NCBI GenBank assembly: GCA_022825135.1
Contig: JAJDYN010000011.1
Location: 62,001 to 126,000, forward strand
Direction: 5' to 3'
Source of the DNA: Gemmatimonadota bacterium
GTDB taxonomy: Bacteria; Gemmatimonadota; Gemmatimonadetes; Longimicrobiales; Gaopeijiaceae
DNA length: 64,000 bases
Shown here: piece after piece, positions 57,909-64,000 of the stretch
Layout of the letters: every line of letters begins with the position of its first letter
Position numbering within the stretch: position 1 is the first letter of the stretch
Program-made: the position numbers and the translations under genes
The notes under the pieces: model-generated
Databases searched by the model: none
What the model saw: only the letters and a program-made list of their open reading frames with translations
Told to the model about the DNA's origin: nothing

Positions 57909-60827
57909 ATGGTGCATCCAAGGTCGGATCACATGAATCTGCACGCCGGCATCGCCCGGCTGAGGAGGGCGGCCCTGGCCGCTTTGGCGGTGATTCCGCT
58001 TGCGGTGGCCTTCGGGTTCGCGGCTCCCGCGACGCTCGAGGCCCAGGATAACGGCCAGGTCATCGGTCAGGTGACCGACCAGGCGACCGGACGCCCCCTG
58101 GTCCAGGTGCAGGTGTACCTGGCGGGCACCGGCCTGGGCACCCTGACCCGGGGCGACGGCCGCTTCCTCATCCTGAACGTGCCCACGGGCAACTACACGC
58201 TTACCGCAGAGCGCATCGGCATGCGCACGGCCACGGCGCAGATCACGGTCCAGGCAGGACAGTCCACCACAGCCGACCTCACGCTCGAGGAGGAGGCGCT
58301 GGGTCTGGACGAGATCGTGGTCACCGGCACCGCCGGGCAGGCGCGCCGCCGTGAGGTCGGCACCTCCGTCGCGCAGCTGGACGTCGCCACCCTTCCCGAC
58401 CCGGTGCCGTCTGTGGACCAGCTGCTCTCCGCGCGCGCGCCCGGGGTGGTCTCCGTGCGCAGCTCCGGGATGTCGGGCTCCGGCTCGCAGATCCGCCTGC
58501 GCGGCAACGTGAGCGTGGCGATGTCGAACCAACCACTGGTCTACATTGACGGCGTGCGTATCCGGAGCGACGGCCTCGCGCTGAACCACGCGGTCGGCCA
58601 GCACGTCGCCTTCGGCCCCAAGGACGTGATGGGGCCCCTGAACGACATCAACCCCAGCGACATCGAGCGCATCGAGATCGTCAAGGGACCCGCCGCTACG
58701 GCGCTCTACGGCACCGAGGCCGCGGGCGGGGTGATCCAGATCTTCACGAAACGCGGATCCGGAGGCGATGCACAGTGGTCCGCTCAGTTCGACCAGGGCG
58801 TCAACTGGGTGCAGGAGTTCGGCCCCGAGAACGCACCCTACATGCGCCTCGACCCCTGGCTGCGCAACGGTCGCCAGCAGCGCTACTCGCTCTCCGTGCG
58901 GGGCGGCACCGAGGCGGTTTCCTATTATGTATCGGGAAGCCTCGACGACAACGAGGGCATCCTCCCGAATGATGCCGACCAGAAGTACCTGGGGCGCATC
59001 AACCTGGGGTTCCAGCCCCGCAGCGACCTCGACGTCCAGGTCAACACCTCGATCACGCGCCAGCATGTCGAGAACTCGCCCAGCGGGTCGAGTCCGTACA
59101 GCATCTCGCACAACGGCTACAAGAGGGCACCCCAACGCCAGGCCCACGCCACCTACGTGCGCACATGGGAGGAGGACGTCATCACCCGCCTCCTCGAGTA
59201 CCAGATCGACACCGACGTGGACCGCGTAGTGGCCGGCATCACCACGACCTACACGCCGATGCCGCGCTTCACCAACCGGCTCACGCTGGGGCTGGACCGC
59301 CTTGCGAGCAACATGCGCAACATCCGGCCCTTCGGCTACGTCAACGACCCCAACGGCTCCATCTCCGACCGCACCTGGACGGCGGAACAGTTGACGGCCG
59401 ACTACGTGGGCAGCTTCGACCTGCGGCTCACCGAGACCTTCCGCACCAGCCTCTCCTGGGGTGGACAGTCGGTGGTGGCGCGCGACACCGACCTGGGGGC
59501 GAGCTCCAACTCGCTTCCCGGACCCGGCGAGCACACCGTCAGCAGCGGCGCGTCCTACCAGGCCCAGGAATCCCGCTCGCGGGTCGTCAACGCGGGCATC
59601 TTCGGCCAGACGCTGCTCGACTTCAGCGACCGTTACTTCGTGACGCTGGCGCTGCGCATCGACGGCAACAGCGCCTTCGGCAGCGACTTCGGCCTTCAGC
59701 CGTATCCGCGCGCCACCTTTTCGTGGGTAATGTCCGACGAAGCCTTCTGGCCGCAGGACATGGGCGAGATGAAGGTGCGGCTGGCCTGGGGGCACGCCGG
59801 CAGAGCTCCGGGCGCCTTCGACGCGGTCCGGACCTGGCAGGCCATCCCCTGGCTCGACCGGACCTCGTTCAACCCGCTCAACGTGGGCAACCCCGACCTC
59901 GGACCCGAGCGCACCATCGAGCTCGAGGCGGGCGCGGACGGCGTCTTCCTCGACGAGCGCCTCAGGGTCGGATTCACCTACTACAATCAGGAGACCCGCG
60001 ACGCCCTCATCCCGGTGCAACTGGTGCCGAGCGAGGGCTTCACCGGCTCGCAGCTGCGCAACGTGGGCGTGCTCTCCAACAAGGGCCTCGAACTCGACGT
60101 CAACGCGACGCTGGTTCGCGGCCGTGCCCTTAGCTGGGACATGGGGCTCACCGTCTACACCAACAAGAGCGAGGCCGTGGACCTCGGCGGCAGCGCCGGC
60201 TTCGGCGTGAGCGGAGGCGGCTGGCTGGAGGAAGGCCATCCGGTTCCGGCGATCCGGTACGACCGAATCACGAACCCCGACGACATCGGGGAACCGGTGG
60301 TGGAGGCGGACCACATCTGGGGCCCCAACCAGCCGACCCTCACCATCACGCCCAGCACCTCGGTCGCGCTGGGCGGCGGCATCACGGTGTCGGCACGCGC
60401 CGAGTACATGGGCGGGCACTACATCTATGACCGCCAGAGCTCCTCGTCGGCGAACCGTGGCCAGGTGAGCCCTCTCTGCGACGCGGCCGTGCCCCGGCTC
60501 CAGGCGGGCGATCGAGCGCAGCTCACCGCCCTGGACATCTTCCTCTGCAGCGGCGACTACGACCCTCGCCTCGTCTACCCCAACGACTTCTTCCGCGTGC
60601 GCGACCTGACCGTGCTCACGCCGCTTCCCTTCCAGGTTCCCGGGGCCTCCAACGCCACGCTGACCCTCTCCGTGCAGAACTTCTGGACCTGGAAGAACGA
60701 GGACTTTCTGGCGATGGATCCGGAGATGGCCGGCAACGAGGGGATGAACTCCGGGATCACGCGCGCGATCTGGGAGCATCCACCGCCACCGGCGAGCTTC
60801 ATCGCATCGCTCAGGATGAACTTCTGA
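57909..60827 (+). CDS. SusC/RagA-type TonB-dependent outer-membrane receptor
   Basis: The 972-residue protein has a signal peptide ending near LEAQ, a carboxypeptidase-like domain (IGQVTDQATGRPLVQVQVYLAGTG... about 50-125), a TonB-box-like segment EIVVTGTAG near residue 135, a plug (about 150-260, with RIEIVKGPAATALYGTEAAGGVIQIFTK) and a 22-strand type barrel to the C-terminus. Together with SusD it imports large ligands such as oligosaccharides or peptides. The ATG at 57909 follows GAGGAGG. The stop overlaps the SusD frame (TGATG), the usual paired arrangement. The substrate is not evident. Confidence 0.93.
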   Translation: MVHPRSDHMNLHAGIARLRRAALAALAVIPLAVAFGFAAPATLEAQDNGQVIGQVTDQATGRPLVQVQVYLAGTGLGTLTRGDGRFLILNVPTGNYTLTAERIGMRTATAQITVQAGQSTTADLTLEEEALGLDEIVVTGTAGQARRREVGTSVAQLDVATLPDPVPSVDQLLSARAPGVVSVRSSGMSGSGSQIRLRGNVSVAMSNQPLVYIDGVRIRSDGLALNHAVGQHVAFGPKDVMGPLNDINPSDIERIEIVKGPAATALYGTEAAGGVIQIFTKRGSGGDAQWSAQFDQGVNWVQEFGPENAPYMRLDPWLRNGRQQRYSLSVRGGTEAVSYYVSGSLDDNEGILPNDADQKYLGRINLGFQPRSDLDVQVNTSITRQHVENSPSGSSPYSISHNGYKRAPQRQAHATYVRTWEEDVITRLLEYQIDTDVDRVVAGITTTYTPMPRFTNRLTLGLDRLASNMRNIRPFGYVNDPNGSISDRTWTAEQLTADYVGSFDLRLTETFRTSLSWGGQSVVARDTDLGASSNSLPGPGEHTVSSGASYQAQESRSRVVNAGIFGQTLLDFSDRYFVTLALRIDGNSAFGSDFGLQPYPRATFSWVMSDEAFWPQDMGEMKVRLAWGHAGRAPGAFDAVRTWQAIPWLDRTSFNPLNVGNPDLGPERTIELEAGADGVFLDERLRVGFTYYNQETRDALIPVQLVPSEGFTGSQLRNVGVLSNKGLELDVNATLVRGRALSWDMGLTVYTNKSEAVDLGGSAGFGVSGGGWLEEGHPVPAIRYDRITNPDDIGEPVVEADHIWGPNQPTLTITPSTSVALGGGITVSARAEYMGGHYIYDRQSSSSANRGQVSPLCDAAVPRLQAGDRAQLTALDIFLCSGDYDPRLVYPNDFFRVRDLTVLTPLPFQVPGASNATLTLSVQNFWTWKNEDFLAMDPEMAGNEGMNSGITRAIWEHPPPPASFIASLRMNF

Positions 60828-60883
60828 TGAGGCCGGCGAGGAGAACGAGAATCATGGGAACGAACAGGAAGGAGTCGCCCAAC

Positions 60884-62146
60884 ATGCGTTCGCACCGTAG
60901 AGCATTGGCTTCGCGCCCGGTCCGGGTGGGCCTTTTGGCGGCCCTGGTGGCCGGATGCGATCTGGAGGTGACCAACCCGGGACCCGTTCAGGACGAGTTC
61001 CTGGACGACGCGCAGGCGTTTCCGTCGCTGCTGCAAGGCGTCCGGCGCGCCTCCGCGCTGGCGTACACCCGCCTGGCCCTGGATGGCGGCATGACGAGCT
61101 ACGAGGGCACCCCGGGCGGGCTCTTCGGGCAGGAGTTCATTGACGGCAAGCTCACGTCGGTGAACGTGAACGATCACTGGTCACGGGCCCAACAGGCGCG
61201 CTGGATGGCGGAGGACGGCGTGCGCCGGCTGCGCGACGCCCTGGGCGGGGAGTTCGCCTCCAACGAGATCGCCGGCAGGCTGCTGGTGCTGTCCGGCTAC
61301 GCCAATCGCACGCTGGGCCACAACATGTGCATCGCCGTGTTCGATGGAGGCCCTGAGCAGCCGTACACCGACTATCTGACGCGCGCCGAAGGGCACTTCA
61401 CGGAGGCGATCACGGTGGGGAACGCCTCGGGCGCCTCCGACATCGCGATGGCCGCCCAGGCAGGACGGGCCGACGTGCGCATGTGGCTGGGCGACTGGAA
61501 CGGCGCCACCGCGGACGCCACCGGGATCCCGGAGAGCTTCGTCTTCCAGCTGCACCACTACGATCTGGACGACTTCCCCGACCCCAACGAAGTGTACTTC
61601 CGCGGGGCGTCCGATCCGTGGCGGGAATACACCATCTGGGGCACCTTCGCGGAGGACTACTACACCGAGACCGGCGACCCGCGCATGGCGTGGGTGGAGG
61701 TTCCCGACGGTGTCACCATGGTGTACAACCTGCCCTTCTACGTGCAGCAGAAGTTCACGAGCAAGACCGCGCCGCACACCCTCGCCTCGGGTCGGGAAAT
61801 GATCCTGATTCGGGCGGAGGAGATTCTGGTCAACAACCCCGGCAACTTCCAGGCGGCCATGGACTTGATCAATCAGGTGCGCACCACCGTGGTGAGCGAC
61901 CACACGGGAGAGCCGCTCGCTCCCGCGACCGCGAGCAATGCGACCGAGGCGTGGACGGCGCTCAAACAGGAACGGCGCGTGGAGCTGTGGTTCGACAACC
62001 GCCGCTTCGGCGACCTGCGTCGCTGGCACGACGAGGGCCGCCCGGGCCCGACCCCCATGGAGGACATGTCCAGCCGCAGCCGGTGCTTCCCGGTGGGCGT
62101 GAGCGAGGTGAACACCAACAGCAACCCGCTCAACCGGGTGAGCTAG
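60884..62146 (+). CDS. SusD/RagB-type outer-membrane lipoprotein
   Basis: The 420-residue lipoprotein has lipobox LVAGC and starts at the ATG at 60884 (MRSHRRALASRPVR), with AGGAAGGAG upstream; the frame also opens at 60827, overlapping the SusC stop. Helical tetratricopeptide-like SusD segments include DAQAFPSLLQGVRRASALAYTRLALDG, YANRTLGHNMCIAVFDGGP and REMILIRAEEILVNNPGNFQAAMDLINQVR, ending with the typical QERRVELWFDNRRFGDLRRW. It caps the SusC barrel and captures ligand. At about 420 residues it is somewhat shorter than average. The substrate is unknown. Confidence 0.92.
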   Translation: MRSHRRALASRPVRVGLLAALVAGCDLEVTNPGPVQDEFLDDAQAFPSLLQGVRRASALAYTRLALDGGMTSYEGTPGGLFGQEFIDGKLTSVNVNDHWSRAQQARWMAEDGVRRLRDALGGEFASNEIAGRLLVLSGYANRTLGHNMCIAVFDGGPEQPYTDYLTRAEGHFTEAITVGNASGASDIAMAAQAGRADVRMWLGDWNGATADATGIPESFVFQLHHYDLDDFPDPNEVYFRGASDPWREYTIWGTFAEDYYTETGDPRMAWVEVPDGVTMVYNLPFYVQQKFTSKTAPHTLASGREMILIRAEEILVNNPGNFQAAMDLINQVRTTVVSDHTGEPLAPATASNATEAWTALKQERRVELWFDNRRFGDLRRWHDEGRPGPTPMEDMSSRSRCFPVGVSEVNTNSNPLNRVS

Positions 62147-62184
62147 AAAGCCGAGGCGCGGGGGAGCCCGCCGGGAGGTCACTG

Positions 62185-63462
62185 GTGCAGACAGGTACGG
62201 TCGATGCCGCTCAGGACGTCATCTTCGACTGGAACCAGTTGCACAAGCGGGCTCCCCTCGCACCCGGTCGCTTCGAGCTGGTCGACGAGACCCTGAGGGA
62301 CGGTCTTCAGTCTCCTTCGGTCACCGACCCCACGATCGAGCAGAAGATCGAGCTCATCCACCTCATGGAAGACCTCGGCATCCGGATGGCGGATGTGGGG
62401 CTTCCCGGGGCGGGCAAACGCGCGCAGGACGATGTCCGGGCCCTGGTCGAGGAAATCCGCGACAGCCGGATGAAGCTCCTGCCCATGTGCGCCGCGCGCA
62501 CCATGGTGCGAGACGTGGAGCCGATCGCCGACATCGCCCAGAAAACGGGCGTGCCCATCGAGGTCTACGCCTTCATCGGCTCGAGCCCCATCCGTCTCTA
62601 CGTCGAGTCCTGGACCGTCGACACGCTTCTGCGCCGCATCGAAGAGACCGTGAGCTTCGCCACGCGCGAAGGACTCGAGGTCTGCATCGTGACCGAGGAC
62701 ACCACGCGCTCGCGGCCGGACGTGCTGGATCCGCTGTTCCGACAGGCGGTGCGGATGGGCGTGCGCCGCCTCTGTCTGTGCGACACCGTGGGACACGTCA
62801 CTCCGGACGGCATTAAGAACCTGTTCGACTGGACCCACTCGCTGATCCGCGGCATGGGCGAACCGGTCGAGCTGGACTGGCACGGCCACAACGACCGCGG
62901 CCTGGGCGTTACCAACGCCATCCTGGCCATCGAGTACGGCGCCACCCGGGCGCACGGCACTGGACTCGGCGTGGGCGAGCGTGTCGGGAATGCCTCCATC
63001 GACCAGATGCTGCTCAACCTGAAGCTGCTGGGCGAGTGGGACCACGACCTGTCGAAGCTCGGCCGCTACTGCCAGGCGGTGTCACGCTATTGCCGCGTGG
63101 ACATCCACCCCAGCTACCCCATGGCCGGGCGCGACGCCTTCCGCACCGGCACCGGGGTGCACGCCGCGGCGATCATCAAGGCGCTCAAGCGAGGTGACCG
63201 AAAGCTGGCCGACCGGGTGTATTCGGGCGTGCCCGCCAACTGGTTCGGCCGCGGGCAGGAGATCGAGATCGGCCACATGAGCGGGCTGTCCAACGTCAGC
63301 TACTGGCTCGCCTCGCGTCGCATTCCCGCGGACGACGAACTGCGCTCGGCGATTCTGACCCGTGCGAAATCGTCCAATCGCGTCCTCACCGACGAGGAGA
63401 TCATGGAGATCGTCCGGGCGCATCGGGGCGACCCGGTGGAGGAGGCGATCGCGGAACGCTGA
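62185..63462 (+). CDS. HMGL-family aldolase/synthase (isopropylmalate or homocitrate synthase-like)
   Basis: The 425-residue DRE-TIM barrel protein starts at a GTG at 62185 with GGGAGG six bases upstream. Residues ELVDETLRDGLQSPSV supply Arg38 and Asp39, and ELDWHGHNDRGLGVTNA supplies the two metal His. MLLNLKLLGEW and YPMAGRDAFRTGTGVHAAAI are also family landmarks. These enzymes join acetyl-CoA to a 2-oxo acid; candidates are 2-isopropylmalate, citramalate and homocitrate synthase. The usual DGEQ is DGLQ here and a C-terminal regulatory domain is absent, so the exact substrate is unclear. It lies 38 bp after the SusD gene, probably in the same transcript. Confidence 0.85.
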   Translation: MQTGTVDAAQDVIFDWNQLHKRAPLAPGRFELVDETLRDGLQSPSVTDPTIEQKIELIHLMEDLGIRMADVGLPGAGKRAQDDVRALVEEIRDSRMKLLPMCAARTMVRDVEPIADIAQKTGVPIEVYAFIGSSPIRLYVESWTVDTLLRRIEETVSFATREGLEVCIVTEDTTRSRPDVLDPLFRQAVRMGVRRLCLCDTVGHVTPDGIKNLFDWTHSLIRGMGEPVELDWHGHNDRGLGVTNAILAIEYGATRAHGTGLGVGERVGNASIDQMLLNLKLLGEWDHDLSKLGRYCQAVSRYCRVDIHPSYPMAGRDAFRTGTGVHAAAIIKALKRGDRKLADRVYSGVPANWFGRGQEIEIGHMSGLSNVSYWLASRRIPADDELRSAILTRAKSSNRVLTDEEIMEIVRAHRGDPVEEAIAER

Positions 63463-63484
63463 GAGGGCGATTCCGTCGGGGGCC

Positions 63485-63970
63485 CTACCCACCCAGGCGG
63501 AGCGACCACCCCGTCATGAACTCCGTGATGGGCCCCCTGCCGGTTCCCGCCGGTTCCCCCTCGATCGACAGGAGCAACCCCAGGCCGAGCGCGGCGCCGA
63601 CGCCCGCCGCCAGCCAGGTGCGGGTCTGGTTCAACTCCCTGCGGGAGATGGCCTCGATATCGGGTACGGCGAAAGAAACCGGATCGGTCGCCACTGATCC
63701 CAGTTCCGGCAGCAGGTTCAGCCGCCCACCCTCCAGGTCGACCACGGTGCCCTCGACCTGCGTTCTCCTCTCCAGTTGCGCGGGAAGCCGGTCAACGGCC
63801 TGCTCGAACACGCGCAGCCGCACCGCTTCTCCGGGCGCCACGCTCTCCACCCCCACCTGGGTATAGCTGTAGCAGCCGGTCACGAGTGGAAGCGCCAGCC
63901 CGAGGAACACCCGGAGTCGGCGACGCCGGCTCCGGCATCGGAAGCGGTGGACCGGGTTCCCTTGCGTCAT
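63485..63970 (-). CDS. Small lipoprotein of unknown function
   Basis: The 161-residue protein starts at the ATG at 63970 and has a signal with lipobox LVTGC (Cys33). Residues after it (YSYTQVGVESVAPGEAVRLRVFEQ) begin a small beta-domain, and a hydrophobic stretch (TWLAAGVGAALGLGLLLSI) near residue 132 is a probable second membrane segment. No family is recognised. It converges with the HMGL gene 22 bases away. Confidence 0.65.
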   Translation of the reverse strand: MTQGNPVHRFRCRSRRRRLRVFLGLALPLVTGCYSYTQVGVESVAPGEAVRLRVFEQAVDRLPAQLERRTQVEGTVVDLEGGRLNLLPELGSVATDPVSFAVPDIEAISRRELNQTRTWLAAGVGAALGLGLLLSIEGEPAGTGRGPITEFMTGWSLRLGG

Positions 63971-64000
63971 TGGCAAACACCTGGGAGAGGGCTGCGGGGT

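Noticed and set aside
57723..60779. 1018-codon minus-strand ORF opposite SusC
   Set aside because: The sense strand has a convincing SusC with signal peptide and ribosome site. The antisense translation shows no domain.

Overview
The window is GC-rich, with densely packed genes on both strands. The gene mix is a SusC/SusD outer-membrane pair, several secreted S9 peptidases, a DUF1592/DUF1552 pair, secreted PQQ- and PHP-type enzymes, a TRAP transporter and a carotenoid operon. This suggests an environmental, probably marine, bacterium of the Gemmatimonadota or a similar Gram-negative phylum. That assignment is inferred from gene content, because no rRNA or tRNA gene is present.

Layout. Bases 1-5105 hold a truncated exported protein, a haem-binding lipoprotein, an orphan HigA-like antitoxin coupled to a DUF1801 protein, and an FG-GAP repeat protein. 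Bases 5106-12444 form a defence-type island of lower and more variable GC: a restriction-modification pair, a short coupled ORF with a membrane protein, a PD-(D/E)xK nuclease-like protein, and a four-gene operon for a ubiquitin-like (Ubl) conjugation system. That operon encodes a Ubl fused to a CEHH/E2-like domain, a JAB peptidase, an E1-like enzyme and a STAS-like/winged-helix protein. It is preceded by a perfect palindrome. Bases 12506-19280 carry a TRAP transporter with an AlkD-like DNA glycosylase inside the operon, an SDR oxidoreductase and katG.

Bases 19409-33409 are mixed metabolic and secreted functions: M28 and S9 peptidases, VOC protein, peroxiredoxin, aldo/keto reductase, HicB-like protein, glutamate-type dehydrogenase, potassium channel, metzincin protease, PQQ sugar dehydrogenase and a probable outer-membrane protein. 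Bases 33701-35371 encode a tandem HpcH/HpaI-like lipoprotein. Bases 35694-41072 are a carotenoid operon: a CarH/LitR-like B12 photoreceptor regulator, cruF, a fused GGPP synthase-phytoene synthase, and a frameshifted crtI. A GT4 glycosyltransferase converges on it.

Bases 42251-49760 hold two CDF-type proteins (one with lost metal ligands), an S9 peptidase, a TolB-propeller/CehA-like hydrolase and a ZIP-like membrane protein. Bases 49851-63970 are mainly a plus-strand run of exported proteins: a dihaem DUF1592 protein, a DUF1552 protein, an ankyrin protein, an S9 peptidase, the SusC/SusD pair, then a cytosolic HMGL-type aldolase and a small lipoprotein on the minus strand.

The most notable system is the compact Ubl operon at 8808-12376. 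The carotenoid operon is the second most informative region because of its light-sensor regulator, its enzyme fusion and its disrupted desaturase.
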